Of a DNA stretch of 64,000 nucleotides, positions 1-13,120 are shown piece after piece (position 1 is the first letter of the stretch; each line of letters begins with the position of its first letter). A program made the translations under genes and the position numbers. Under the pieces are notes generated by a model. It was not told the DNA's origin. It searched no databases and worked only from the letters and a program-made list of their open reading frames with translations. The DNA comes from Ochotona curzoniae (lineage: Eukaryota > Chordata > Mammalia > Lagomorpha > Ochotonidae), in assembly GCF_017591425.1 (NCBI RefSeq), contig NW_024465369.1:31767501-31831500 (forward strand), given 5' to 3'.

Positions 1-1418
1 TGATTTCCTCATAGCATTATCCCTGGGAAGTCTTACGGTCTTTGGTGAGTGGTGTGGGTTTCCTTGCTGTGTTCTCACAGGACGGAAGGAAGAAGAGTGT
101 GGGCTTGCCATGGACCACGGACATTTTTATAGCCATATTGATCCCCTCTTGGGGAAGGAGCCTTTGTCATGCAAACACCTTGCAGAGGCTCCAGCTCCCA
201 ACACTATTCCGTGAGAGATGATGTTTCCAACGCATGAATTTGAGGGGAAGGGTACATTCAGACTGTTGCCTTTGTCTTAGAATTCTCTAGGTCTGAAGTC
301 CAGGATGAGTCTTACCACACTGAAATAAGTCTCCTTTTGCAGGTTTCCTACTCAGTTGAGACTTGGTGTGTCCTTAATGAAGTTTGTCAACATGAGTTGG
401 CAACAACTGCTTTTTGTCTTCCTCCTCCCAGTAAATGCCAATTCTATTTTGACAGTTGTTCAGGTCAGAAACATTGGAGTTGTCCTCAGGACCTCTTGTT
501 TGGAAGGCCCATTCCATGAATCTGATGCACTTTGCCTTCAAAAATTATATCCAGAGTCTGGCTCTTTCTCATTATCTCCTAGATTTCAGCTGGATTTCTT
601 GCAGTAGTGTTTTTACATGTTTCCTTTCTCCAACTCTTGTACAGCTTCATTCTCAGCACGCAGCAGCCAGGGAAGCTGGCAGTCCTCTGCTCATCTCATT
701 CAGTGTGAAGGCCCAAGGTGTTATGAAGGCCTAGGAGGGCCCTACCATCTTTCTGATTTCCCTGTGCTTGCAGTTGGAACTGCTTGATCACCAGACTTTG
801 AAGTTTCCCATCTGTCCTTATACATGTGTCATTCAGGGAGGTGGATTTCAGGTCCAGTAGGCCCCTGGTTGCCCCACTTCCTTTGGTTCTCTGCAGCCCA
901 CTCCCTTGTCCCATTGGCAAAGTAACCATGGTTCCAGTGGAGGGAGTTTCCTTGTTTGACTCAAAAAATTGGTAATAGCAGATTTTTCATGCTCCCCAAT
1001 CCAGTGGCAAGCCCAGAGTCCTTTTCCAGTTCTGTTGCTCTCCTGGCCATCCTGCAGTGGCAGCTACTACCATAATGCAAATGAGCTGTGGGATTTGAGG
1101 AGGGCCAGATGATCTTAGAGAAAGTGAGTGGAGGAAGCAGCAGGGATAGGCAGGGGTGGTTATTACTTTATGCTAATTGTATCAGACTTGCAATGTCTTT
1201 CTGTTCAGCTGGGCACATGGCTATGGATTTGGTGCAGGAGATAAGCATCTTTGAGAACAGTTGCTTCTTGATTTTGAATATTGAATCCAAGAGCGAGTCA
1301 GGAGAAGAAAGATACAGGCAAAGCCTTTCTTTAAAGGATGGCAGGGTGGGGATATTGTGGAATTCACCCCATGCATCCTCTTGTTTTGTGTTTGAGTCTT
1401 AAAAGAGTCTGTGCCTGG

Positions 1419-1458
1419 TTTTTTCTTTTTTCTTTTTTCTTTTCTTTTTTTGTTGTTG
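1419..1458. repeat. Pyrimidine-rich simple repeat (T5-6 C)n
   Basis: Runs of five or six T separated by single C, ending in a longer T run and GTTGTTG. It is a low-complexity tract and may be the old tail of an unrecognised minus-strand retroelement. Confidence 0.6.
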
Positions 1459-1647
1459 CATGGAATGGACATGTTTTTAAAAGCTAACAAATGTATCATA
1501 TGACACATTAGTCTTACACAAATGAGGTCTAGAATACATGTCTCATTCAATAACAGGGTAACCAAAGAACCAAGAAGGCAGCTAACAGTCTAACATCCTA
1601 GCATCAGCCAAGGGCATCCGAGGTAACATGCAATTGATGTGCTGTAT

Positions 1648-1665
1648 CCTGCTTCTGTCTGATAG
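1648..1665 (+). promoter_or_regulatory. Splice acceptor of the MYO3B exon
   Basis: A pyrimidine-biased stretch (CCTGCTTCTGTCT) is followed by GATAG, giving an AG immediately before the GTC codon. It sets the exon start in phase 0. Confidence 0.8.

Positions 1666-3271
<1,606 letters not shown>

Positions 3272-3321
<50 letters not shown>
3272..3321. repeat. (GT)n microsatellite
   Basis: About 50 bp of uninterrupted TG dinucleotides (about 25 units), probably length-variable. The dinucleotides give false repetitive open frames (poly Cys-Val, or His-Thr) on both strands. Confidence 0.97.
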
Positions 3322-3323
<2 letters not shown>

Positions 3324-3829
3324 TAAACAGACCCTTCATCTCCAGTGACTCTACAGAGCCTGTGTGTAGGTTCAGCCAAGCCTCTGATCGCTTCCTACTC
3401 CACTTACCTCTTCTGGTCACAAATAATTAAACCTCTGTCACCTGCCTCGGAAGAGAGAGAATCTCACAAATAGGACAACTGCTAGAAAATGAGTCTCATC
3501 CCATCTTCCATTGAAGCTGAATTTCTCTCTTCCTTGTATCCTCACCTGCCCCTTCTCCGGTTGTGGTTCCCATGCAGTTGGTGGATCAGATGGCATGGTG
3601 GTGTATGTGTGCAAATGCCACGCAGCAGATCCCCAGAGAGATGATGTGTGCGCTACATTTTCTGTTGTCACAACCTTGTCAGGCAGATTGATGTTCCTGG
3701 ACAGAAAGGACAGGCGCTTCATAGGCACAGGCACATGTACTGTACTGCATTTGTCTAAGACTAGGGGAAGCATGTTGGCTGTAGAGCCATAGCATGATGT
3801 TGTAAAAAAATCACTCCATCAGCATTGTA

Positions 3830-4450
3830 CTGTTGTTGTGGGGTGTGAGCAAGATCACACCAGACATGTCTAAGGTTTATTAACCAGGCTTGGTGATAAT
3901 AGGACCCACTAGAAATAGCAAATCACAAGTCCATATGGAATCCAAACAATTGTAATTCCAAGAGGAACAAATGGTCATTACCCTCAATCATCCATTAAGG
4001 TGAAGACCTCTGTCCCAGCTTCCCCAATAATATAAGTTATCCTAAGAGACATGTAACGAATAACCTGGACATACTTAAAGCTGGCTTCTCTGCCCGCATT
4101 CCACTACTGCTAGGCCTCACCTCTCCTGGAACTCCTGATAGTACACAAATTAGAAATATAAAATATCTTAGTGCTATCTTCATTGTCCCACCCAAGCAGT
4201 AAACAGAGGACAGGGAATACAGACACACAGAGGCCATGCTCAGGGGATACCTGTCCTCAGAGGCACTGGGGAGGCTAAGAGAGTGCCAGAGCAAAGGAAG
4301 CACTTAAAAGAGTGAGCCCTTCCTTATCCTGAGCCTTTATAGGGACCTGTGAGAGGAGTGGTTACACAATACAATACTGCCCGTCTCAGGTAATCCCTGA
4401 GAGTCACAGGTGGCTAGGAGGGAGTAGGTGGCGGGGAGGAGTGGCTTCCA
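3830..4450 (-). mobile_element. Probable solitary retroviral-type LTR
   Basis: Read on the minus strand, this roughly 620-bp block has an AATAAA signal (plus-strand TTTATTAACC near 3873) followed by about 45 bp that end CACCCCACAACA. That is the R-U5 layout of an LTR ending in CA. A purine/pyrimidine-biased promoter-like part with TTTTAAGTGC lies on the other side. No internal gag, pol or env sequence is attached, and I cannot find a clean target duplication, so the outer edge near 4450 is uncertain. The family is not recognised. A non-LTR origin or chance cannot be excluded. Confidence 0.4.
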
Positions 4451-4562
4451 AGCTCATGTTCCAGAACTAGCTGCGTACCAGGCCACAGTTGTGTTTGCAG
4501 AATTGTGGACTGACCTGGTGTGTGTACATGCATGCACATAGATGTTGTTTATACTACCTAAA

Positions 4563-4842
4563 TTTTTTTTTAGAAGATTTATTTTATTTGTATTTGAAAG
4601 GCAGTTACATAGAAGGAAGGAGAAACAGAGAAAAAGAGAGAACTCTTCTATCAGTTTATTTCCCAAATGGTCAGAATGGCCAGGAGCTGGGAGCTTCAAC
4701 TGAGGCTCCTGTGTGGGTTAAGAGGCCCAAGAACTTGTGTCTTAATGCTTTGCTAGGCCGTAAGCAGAGAGCTGGATGGGAAGTCATGGAATGTCAGCAC
4801 TGCAGATGGAGACTTCGCCTACTCTACCATAGTACTGGCCCC
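4563..4842 (-). mobile_element. CSINE (lagomorph C-repeat), older copy
   Basis: The minus-strand A-tail appears as a T run followed by AGAAGATTTATTTTATTTG. The body carries the CSINE landmarks in reverse (GGCAG..ACAGAG, GAGCTGGATGGGAAG) and ends at the 5' head, plus-strand TACTGGCCCC. It has many substitutions, so it is an older insertion. Confidence 0.85.
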
Positions 4843-6402
4843 ATTTTCTGAATTTTAAATGCTGTTTTGAATACTAATTTTGAATACCTCCTTCCCTCAG
4901 AAGAATGCTTTGATGAGGAATGGAGAAATTCGACATTTACATATGTTTAAAAAGTGTTCCTCTAAGTATTTGCCTGTATTTCATTTTTCTCCATTCTGCC
5001 GTCCTGAGAAAAACAAATGACAAATAATGACACAAAACCTTGAAGTTGTTTGGCTGTAGAATGACTTTTTATTTTTTTCATTTCAACATGAGTATTTTAA
5101 GTTTTCTAGAATTCTCTTAAATTAAGTAGTGAGGTCCCTGTCAGAGTACTCTGGGATCCCCCAATACTGCGTGTGCCAGATCTTCTGGCCCTCCTCACCG
5201 TCTCTTCCTTAACACCATTCCCATACTGGAATAGCTTACAAATAGCTTACAAAGCAAAGCAAAGGGAACCTTGACTCAGGCAGGGAAGAAGTGACTTTCA
5301 TGACTTGTCAAGGACTTTGGAGTTAAAGAAGTGCCAGTTACCTAAGACACAAGCACTTCAGTTGTCAACAAAGCTGATAATGACACAGGTTCCCTGGACA
5401 ATGTCACAAAGCAGGAAGCCAGACCTGCCCGGATGTGGTTGATTTGCTGTCACACAGGTTTCCTTACTCTTACCCACTTGCTTCCACCCACCTTCTTTTG
5501 TTTTGACCTTCACATTGGAAGATGACACACGAAGTGATCGTGACCTGGCTTCTAAACACTATGTGACTCAAAAGCTTTCCTACATTGCAAACACCGAGAA
5601 ATTATCTGCTGATTGGCAGAGCATCCACTATTTGCTGAGCCTGTCAGCCTGTGTCATCTTGTCTAATGCCTTTGCTCCAAAAAAGTCACCCTTCTCTGTC
5701 GCTGCTCTGGTTACTGCTGTTTTTCTCCAGGAGTTAGAAGAGACGAAAGGAACAAAAACCATTTCTCTGAACATCAGTGCATTTGACTTTCTCATGACTC
5801 TTTCCTGAGGACTCCTTTAAATACCCAAGACTTAGAGGGACCTTTCAGATGACCTGCATGGGTTTTTTTGTTTTTTTCACTTCAAAGGAGGTCTGTTTCA
5901 CAGATATTGTAATTGTAAGAACCAGTAGTTAAGAGAAATATATAATTATGTTTGTTTCTTGGTTTATCATCTCTTGGCTTAACATCTTTGGCTCATGACC
6001 CCTTTTGTTTCCACAGAGGGGATCAGGAGGACAGAGGGAATCAGTGTGGGTGTGTTCACTGGACAAACACTGACAGCTGTGTTGCCTGTCCACTTATTTG
6101 GGGCCAAGTAGCAGCTAACCTGTCTAGTGTCTCATTCCACAGTGAATACTCCCACTTTATTCCTTGTGGGGAGATTCTGGGAGTTCTTGAGATTCCAAGC
6201 AGAAACATCCTTGGCTGGGAATGGATGAGGGCAGGATGGCCTGCATGTTCCAGTCTCTGAAAGCTGATGGTTATCATCTGTTCCTACAAAGAACTTGCCC
6301 TACAGTACACAGCGGGAGAAAAGAACTCAGGATGAGCATGGATTTACGTTTTAGCTTGCTGCCTTCACCGAATGTCGGCTATTCCAAATTCAGTAGTAAC
6401 TA
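4843..6402. other. Intronic stretch without recognised repeat
   Basis: Nothing coding is supported. A tandem AATAGCTTAC duplication occurs near 5230-5250. An open frame of about 100 codons (5503..5808) resembles no family known to me and has no splice-site logic. Confidence 0.4.
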
Positions 6403-6800
6403 ACTATATTAGTTTCCACAAGTTATGCAGAAGTTGGTGGCTTGAAACAACAGGAGTTGTTTTCTCACAGTTTTTGAGGACACTAGTCCCAGATCAACAG
6501 CAGGACCCACATTCCTTTCAGTTCTCTAGGAAAGAAGCCTTGCCTCTGCTCTGCCCTCTACTGTTGGGTTCTGGCATTCCTTGGTTTGCAACTTGACCTT
6601 CATGTGACTTTCTTTGTGTCTGGGTTTTGTTCCTCTCTTGGAGGTTGGATTAAGGGTTCATCCCAATGAAGGGTCAGTTCAACTCCAGATTCTGGCCTTG
6701 ATTACCTTTGCAGGATCCCTTATTCCAATTGAGGTCACATGATCAGATTCTGAATTTGCCTATCTTCAATCCACGGTAGCAACTACCTTTTATGGGTGAG
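6403..6800 (-). mobile_element. MLT1-type MaLR LTR, antisense
   Basis: Plus-strand TATTAGTTTCC, then GGTGGCTTGAAACAACAGG, TTTTCTCACAG and TTGAGGACACTAGTCCC, are the reverse complement of the 3' end of MLT1 LTRs. The central GGCATTCCTTGG and ATCCCTTATTCCAATTGAGG match the body loosely. It is ancient and diverged. Confidence 0.7.
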
Positions 6801-6896
6801 AGATTTTACAAGAAACTAACCTTGAGATAAAATGCAGGCTGATTAGCTAAATGATGGTGGAGATAAAAGCTAAGATATCTCTATCATTCTACCTTT

Positions 6897-6912
6897 AAAA
6901 TAAGTAAATAGC
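6897..6912. repeat. Target-site duplication, left copy (CSINE at 6913)
   Basis: The 16-bp AAAATAAGTAAATAGC is repeated exactly at 7248..7263, flanking the SINE. Confidence 0.93.
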
Positions 6913-7247
6913 GGGCCCGGCATGGTGGCGCAAGTGGTTAAGTCCTCGCCTAGCACGCCCGGGATCCCATATGGGCGCCGGTTCTAATCCCGGCAGCCCC
7001 GCTTCCCTTCCAGCTCCCTGCCTGTGGCCTGGGAAAGCAGTCGAGGACGGCCCAAAGCTTTGGGAACCTGCACCCACGTGGGAGACCCGGAAGAGGCTCC
7101 TGGCTTCGGATCGGCATAGTATCGGCCCGTTGCGCTCACTTGGGGAGTGAATCATCGGACAGAAGATCTTCCTCTCTGTCTCTCCTCTCTGTATATCCGC
7201 CTTTCCAATGAAAAAATAATAAAAATAAATCTAAAAAAAAAATAAAT
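6913..7247 (+). mobile_element. CSINE, young subfamily, full length
   Basis: It begins GGGCCCGGCATGGTGGCG. A Pol III A box lies at 6926..6937 (TGGCGCAAGTGG) and a B box at 6980..6990 (GGTTCTAATCC). The tail is CCAATG followed by AATAATAAAAATAAATCT and an A-rich run. A perfect 16-bp target duplication and low divergence mark a recent L1-mediated insertion. It belongs to the GGTGGCGCAAGTGGTTAAG subfamily, as do the copies at 43751 and 49253. Confidence 0.95.
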
Positions 7248-7263
7248 AAAATAAGTAAATAGC
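7248..7263. repeat. Target-site duplication, right copy (CSINE at 6913)
   Basis: Exact copy of 6897..6912 after the A-rich tail. Confidence 0.93.
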
Positions 7264-7299
7264 TGTAAACATAAAATATAATTGAGATCTGTCAAGTGC

Positions 7300-7500
7300 C
7301 AGTGTATTTTTTGGTGAGTATAAATATGTTTAATCCCCATGATGACTCTGAGAAATGGGTACCATCACCACATCTTTCTCTGGATGTAAAAAGCTTGAAG
7401 TCTAAGGTGGTTTTGCAGTTTGCCCCAGGCATGTATCTGGAGAAGAAAAATAATTCGAACTGAGAAACTTGACTTTAAAACCCACACATTTGATACTACA
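7300..7500 (-). mobile_element. MIR, antisense, diverged
   Basis: GTGCCAGTG, TTTAATCCCCATGATGACTC and GAGAAATGGGTACCATCACC follow the reverse-complement MIR core (TTTAATCCTCACAAC.. then GGTA..TATTATC). The diagnostic GAGGAAACTGAGG region is poorly kept. Confidence 0.55.
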
Positions 7501-8190
7501 CTGGAAAGTAAAAATCTTACCTTAGAATGTTTGTTGGTGAATTATGTGATAAGCATCAATGGCAGGAGGAACATATCAAAATAAGTAGGAAAATGGCCTG
7601 GCCTTTTAGAAGCTTACATTTTCCCCCATTCCTAATATTAAACAGACATTGTCAGCCTGACAGAATTTTATTGGCATTAATTATTGTTTCTGCCAAGGAT
7701 CCAAAGAACAGAAATCAAGAATCTTGTCGAATGTAGCCACGGGATGTCCTTGGTTCATTGATTTGTGACCCCTAATCCAGACATCCATCTTTTTCCAAAT
7801 GTGCTTTCAAGCAGTGGCCTTTTGGTTCATAATTTGGAACACTCAAGACAAATGTTTGAACAAACGGATTGCAGAGCATATGTTATGTTAAAGCAGAAAG
7901 GTCCTTGATGGTATCATTATTGCTGCCCAAAAGTTTCTGACCCCGTCACACCCTCCTTGAAAAACTGACATCTGCCAGATCTTGGCTATTTCTGCTGCAG
8001 CCAATATCTCCCTTTTGGCCCTCCTCTTACTTTGTCAGAGGAAAATCTCCCTCCTGGCTCTGGGGAAATTGGAAATCTGTTTCTGGCATCCTGAGTTGGA
8101 ATGCATTTCTCATGGAAATGGCATTTTAAGCAGTTATTTAGGAGGAGGTAATAATAGCTGAGGTTCTGTATCTTGGGTGCAGTATTAGTG

Positions 8191-8209
8191 TTTTTTTTTT
8201 TTTTTTTTT
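8191..8209. repeat. Poly(T) tract
   Basis: Nineteen consecutive T on the plus strand. No retroelement body was recognised next to it. Confidence 0.9.
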
Positions 8210-8409
8210 GTGGCTAAAGTGTTACAGCCTGGTCTGTAGACTTCAACACCCTAGAAATTTAGGCTTACTGGGAAAAAAAGTATTTTCCAAATTCAGAAAC
8301 TCTAAATTTGCAAAAGTGCTTTGGAAATGCAATTAACTCATAGTTTGAGTGTGCCCAAGTCTTCCACCCTAGGGTATGGTTAACTGTCCATCTGAACTTG
8401 GTCTTGGTC

Positions 8410-8431
8410 TTGGGTTGGGTTGGGTTGGGTT
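8410..8431. repeat. (TTGGG)n short tandem repeat
   Basis: Four TTGGG pentamers in register (TTGGGTTGGG repeated), preceded by TCTTGGTC imperfect units. G-triplet spacing allows a possible G-quadruplex on the plus strand. Confidence 0.85.
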
Positions 8432-10044
8432 CTTGTGTTGTGAGGATGAATAGGGCAGGATTTTGTTCTCAATAAGCCCTACTTTTACTGGCCTCATTCA
8501 TTCATTGGGGAATTGGGGAAAAGGGGAGGCATTTAGATAGTCAGAAAGAGAAAAAGAAATCAGACTTGGGGATTTCAGGGTTTGGAGCCTTTTGGATAGC
8601 CTGGACATGATGGATGGAGGGGCTCAGGTTGGGAGATTGCCCCTTGACCATTTTAAATCTAAGAAATCTGAGATTTAATGGCTACAGTTGACTCTTGTTC
8701 TAAAACAAAATGCTGGGACTACATTTGTATTCTGTGCAGGCGTATCCTGCTCTCCCCCATCCCACTAACAAAAGATAACTTTTAATGCCCTTAACTCAAA
8801 CCCAACCATTCCTGCATAGAAAGCAGTAGTTGTTGCCTGTTCTTCAGCCATGAGAGGATGCAGAGGCAGCAGGCAGCCCTGAGTCACCAGTAATTATCTT
8901 ACTATTACAGAATTGTCACAGGACATTTTCCCTTAGGGCTGTGAAATATGAGGGAAAGAAATTAAGACTTGACTATTGTTGTTGAAGTGTAATGAGTGAG
9001 GGGTGGTGGGTGTTTAATGGCACAGTAAGGCTGACTTTGCCCCGGGGAGCTTTGGTTTCTCTTCACCAACCTGGGTCACTTAGCTATTGGCCTTTTAAGC
9101 AATGAACCCTCATAGTTCCTGTTTCACTCATAAACCAAGAAGTGCTAAGAGAATTAGCGTCATTTAGCATTTATCGAGAGCCTAATAGCCAAAAAGTTTT
9201 GAAATACTCCAGTAAGAAAACAATTATCTTTTATGAGTCTTTCTCTTTCTTTGGGAGCATTCTGATCTAATTTTGAATGGATTGGAGCACACAGCCTTCA
9301 GAAGCCTTTGAAGGGGCTCCCTTTACTCCCTGTACCCCTCATCATCACCTGGGACTTTCCTCTGGCCCAGGACTTGACACTCCATTTCCTTAGGAACCCA
9401 GTAGCTGCAGGCATCTGGCACAAGTGCCCCAGAAGACTTTATCTCTGTGGAACATGTTTCCAAATTCTTTTTTAATTTGAGGCAAGCAGCTGGGGCTGTT
9501 AGTTCCTGTGCAGGTGTGCTTGCCACCCCTCTGAGTCTTGGCAGGCAGGGAGAGTTCAACTTTCAGGGATCAGGTGGCAAAGAAGGAGCATCCTTTCAGG
9601 GACTGGTGGTGCCTACCTGTGCTGGGTAAGTGGCCTACACTGTGACAAGGGAAAGACCAGAGTGGCGAGAAGTTAGCTTAAAGCACCGTCTGCACTTTCT
9701 CCCTCATTACCCTGCTTTCATTATTTTGGTACCACTCACTTTGGCTAATTCTAACTTCATTCCTAAATGATGGTGAGATGAGCAAAGAGGATAGGCAAGG
9801 AAACAGAGCTCAAAATAGTACCCAGGAGTTGAGGCACCCTAGTTTCTCTGGACTCCAGAGAAATCTAAGCAGAAAATGGCTTGACATGGTGGGTAGGCAG
9901 GGGTAGGAGAGAGAGAGAGGAAGAGAGAGCAGGTGATGGTCTGGAGGAATGCACTTCATCGAGGGAGCTGTCCATCCAGGGAGAATCCTGGAACAGGTTC
10001 AGCCAGTGTCATTTGCAGGAAAACATGTGTGGTGGTCATGCATG

Positions 10045-10290
10045 GGTGTTTGTTCCAGTTGTCTACTGGGGTGGACCAAACCATCCCATTCCCATACGTG
10101 GTTGCTAAAAACAATGATCATTTACTATTTCTCATGGATCTGTGGTCCTCCCTATAGTACAGCAGATCTGACTGGGCTTGCCTATTGATAGGAAGTCAGC
10201 TGGGGACTGACTGAATTACAGCAGCCTTGGTTAGAGTGATTTAACTGGTTTCTGCATGGGTTTTCCATCCTTCCTCCAAGCAGGCTGGCC
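10045..10290. repeat. Ancient interspersed repeat, family not named
   Basis: GTTGCTAAAAACAATGATCA, TTTCTCATGGATCTGTGG, CTGGGCTTGCC and AAGTCAGCTGGGG occur in the same order as in a common mammalian repeat (AAAACAACAAC..TTTATTATCTCTCA..GATTCTGTGGGTCAGG..GGCTTGGCTGGG..CAGCTGG). I cannot name the family with confidence. Related copies appear at 16855 and 44640/45091. Confidence 0.4.
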
Positions 10291-10384
10291 AAGCTTGTTC
10301 ACATGTTGGTGACAGGACTTTGAACAGAGATGCATGAAGGGATTGAAAATCAGAACAGTTTGACAGTTTTCATTCAGTCTGCCA

Positions 10385-10585
10385 AGGGTTCAAGTAGCAG
10401 GTCTATTACCATCAAGCTGTGTGAACTTGAGCAGATTATATCAAATATCTGCATCTCAGCATTCCTCCTGGTAAAGTGGGAATGTGACTGGAATCAGGCT
10501 CAGAAAGCTGGTGTGAGGAGTAAATGAATGCAAAGTGCTCAGATTAATACCTAGTTAACATTCAGCATGTGCTGGGTGCTACCAA
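10385..10585 (+). mobile_element. MIR, sense
   Basis: GTGTGAACTTGAGCAGATTA, CATCTCAGCATTCCTCCTGG, GTAAAGTGGGAATG, GTGAGGAGTAAATGAATGCA and AAAGTGCTCAG..TACCTAGTTAACATTCAG follow the MIR consensus in order (GTGACCTTGGGCAA..; TAAAATGGG; GTGAGGATTAAATGA; AAGTGCTTAGAACA). Confidence 0.75.
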
Positions 10586-12600
10586 GGATAACACCTTAAG
10601 GATGTAGTGATACTTTAAGGACTTTTCTTTCCTATGTAGTTCAAGAACCAAAAGCTTCCATTCAAAAAGAGCCACCCATGAGGCCCATCATTTGAATAGT
10701 TCAGCTAATTGATTGATTGATGCTTATATGGGGAGTTGAAGGGGAATGAATACTGATTCCTCAACCCATAAGTCCACAGTATTTAAACTTCCGCCATCTG
10801 AAAAAGCTCTGCTCTGAGTATACTGACAGTTCTTTGTTAATAGACAAACTCCAGAGAGATTTGGATGACTCATCTCAAAACACACACGAAGTGACAGGAT
10901 CTGCCCTTCAGAGAGCAGGGTTGGCCTTGGTTGCCACTTCATTTTGTCTACAAGGAGTAGTAACACCCCCTGACATGGCTTTCCCCATCAGTTCCAACTT
11001 TTGTTGAGGGGCAGCCCAGGATATTCTTCTTTATTTTAAGGTCAACCGTAAATGCTCTTTGGCATCTTCAGTCTTAACTGCAATCCTTAATGTGGCCTTG
11101 GCACAGGTGCCAGAGCTTATGCTGTGGCCATCTTGTTCTGTTAATCTGCTTACAGTGCTCTGCAAAATGTCACCCCATCCCCCAGGAATTCTTAGACACC
11201 TACCCAAGTGTGCTTCTTATGTGTCTATATGCACTGAAAGCCATCATCATTATGTAGCCTCTGCCTTGGTATTTGTCTTCCCTGGGGCTCATCTTGGTCC
11301 ACACCTGCCCACCCATTTTCCTTCAGCCCACTTGTGCGTCAGGGGTACAAGGCAGGCTAGTCCCCAAACTTCAGTCTGGAGTGCCCAAGCTCTGGGTTTC
11401 ACTCAAAAGAAGGGAGGCAGCTCCTCACAACTGGAGTTCTGAGCTGTCTTCTGCCACCTGGGTCCCAGAGAAAAAAATGCCTGGACCTGAGCCTTCCCAT
11501 GAAGCCCAGCTTCTGGTCTTGAGCTTGATTGGATAGCATCAAATTCCTCTAGAAGTTAGACTCTTCTGTTTTTACATTCATTCTTTTTTCATCAATTCCT
11601 GGAGCTAGACAGGAAACAGAACCCACATCACTCCTCCTCCTCCTCCCTCCACACTTCCTCTGCCTCATACCTAAGCGTTTCTGCCTCAGCAGTCACTAGA
11701 CAGATGTACTTATATCAGTCAGCGCTGAGGGAGGAGAGCAGTAAGGGAGAGGTAGTGACAGTTCCCAGGGTTTCCAACATGGGAACGTGTGAAATGATCC
11801 CTCAGGTTCAGAATGAAAATATTAGGACTTGTACACTTCTCTTGTAACCCACAGACCAATAAACAGATGATGCTTGTCTGTTACTAAGTATGAAGATTGT
11901 CACTGTTGCCTTCACTCATTCCACACACCAGACTGCTGTCTGGGGTTGGTCTCCAGGTAAAATCCCAAGGGAGCCCACTGCAGAGGGGCTAAGGCAGTCC
12001 CATCTATGGGATCTGTTTTAGAATCTTAGTACTGTTGGTGAAGGGTAGCTTTTTGAGTGGTTCTGTGGCAGATGCCATTGAGTTTCAACTAAAGACGCTG
12101 TCAGAAAAGGGCTAGTGGCCTTAAAAGATTTCTGCCAGGAAACTCAGAGTGAATCTAACTGCCCCAGTACATGCATGAGTGAGGACAGAAAACACGGCTG
12201 AGCTGATCCTGGTTCACTTCCCAGGATAGCTCTCCCTCAGCCTAGTGAGGTTAGAAGCAATGACAAGCCAGTCAGATCTGCCAATGGATCATTTATAAAA
12301 TTCAGACTTGCTGGGAAGACTATTTGAGACATGGATTCACAGCAACTGTTGTTAATACTGGGACTTATTTCTGAGGGCATTCTCTGTGTGAGATGTTTTA
12401 TTTATTTATTTTATTTTATCCATTTTTTAATATTTAATGATTCCTATATGCGATTGATAGGGGTGGAAATAGTTATTAGAGTTTATTCTCAAACATTTCT
12501 TACTGATGAATGTGTGATGAAGTATCTGGAGACTAACTGCTCTAAACCAGTGACTTTGAACTCTGGGTCAACCACTGTACTGTTTTGCAATTGTTTGTTT
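10586..12600. other. Intronic stretch without recognised repeat
   Basis: It holds a TCC-rich tract near 11632-11650 and an AT-rich TTTATTTATTTTATTTTATC run near 12400. An open frame of about 127 codons at 11059..11442 has no domain resemblance or splice context. Confidence 0.4.
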
Positions 12601-12790
12601 TTTCAAACTTACATGTTCTGTCTTATACACAATGTCTCTTAATCATCATAGCACTTCTAACAGGTAGGGGTACTTTTCATGTGTAGGGTTGAGGATTTGG
12701 GACTTAGAGTTATGACTTTCTTCAACACACGCAGTTAGTTAAAGGCATGAAGTGGCAAAAGGCAAATTTCAAGGGTATCTAAAATCCCCA
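12600..12790 (-). mobile_element. Possible MIR/L2 remnant, antisense
   Basis: GGTAGGGGTACTTTTCATG, GAGGATTTGGGACTTAGAG and ACACACGCAGTTAGTT run parallel to the antisense MIR order (GGTA..; GAGGAAACTGAGGC..AGAG; CACACAGCTAGT). It is heavily diverged. Confidence 0.4.
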
Positions 12791-12842
12791 AGATTGAATG
12801 TGTAGTACACTGTTTTTAGGAAGTTAAAAAAAAATCTATGGA

Positions 12843-13120
12843 AATCCCAGCTCTCAGCTCCTCCAAATGTGACCTTATTTGGAAATAGTATTTCCACAGA
12901 GGTGATAAAGTTAAAATGAAGTCATTAGGGTGAGTGCTAATTCAGTAGGACTGGTGTCCTTGTGAGGACAAGATTAATTTGGACCTGAGACAGACATTTA
13001 ACAGAGGGAAGACAAAGACTCCATAAACTAAGAAACAGTGGGCAAGCAGAAGCACATTTCCTTTGTGGTTTGCAGCAAGCCAGTGGCCCTGCTAACACCT
13101 TGAATTTGGACTTTCATTGT
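12843..13120 (+). mobile_element. MLT1-type MaLR LTR, sense, partial
   Basis: AATGTGACCTTATTTGGAAA, AGGTGATAAAGTTAAAATGA, GACTGGTGTCCTTGTGAGG, AATTTGGACC..AGACAGACAT, AGAGGGAAGAC and GCTAACACCTTGAATTTGGA match the MLT1 LTR body in sequence and order. The 3' end is lost or unrecognisable. A second MLT1 lies in the opposite orientation at 6403. Confidence 0.8.

Larger units (their letters stand above)
1..1665 (+). other. Intron upstream of the MYO3B exon
   Basis: No class III myosin coding sequence (for example the DFG/activation-loop exon) is visible here. The only clear low-complexity item is a T-rich, TTTTTC-type tract at about 1419..1458. Short open frames lack family resemblance and splice context. 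Confidence 0.6.
7500..10389. other. Intronic stretch with simple repeats only, apart from an old repeat near 10045
   Basis: It contains a T run at 8191..8209, a (TTGGG)n tract at 8410..8431 and a GA-rich tract near 9906-9930. The remainder has no recognised coding or repeat signature. Confidence 0.4.

Noticed and set aside
8410..8431. Interstitial telomere repeat
   Set aside because: The unit is TTGGG, not TTAGGG, and only four units are present.
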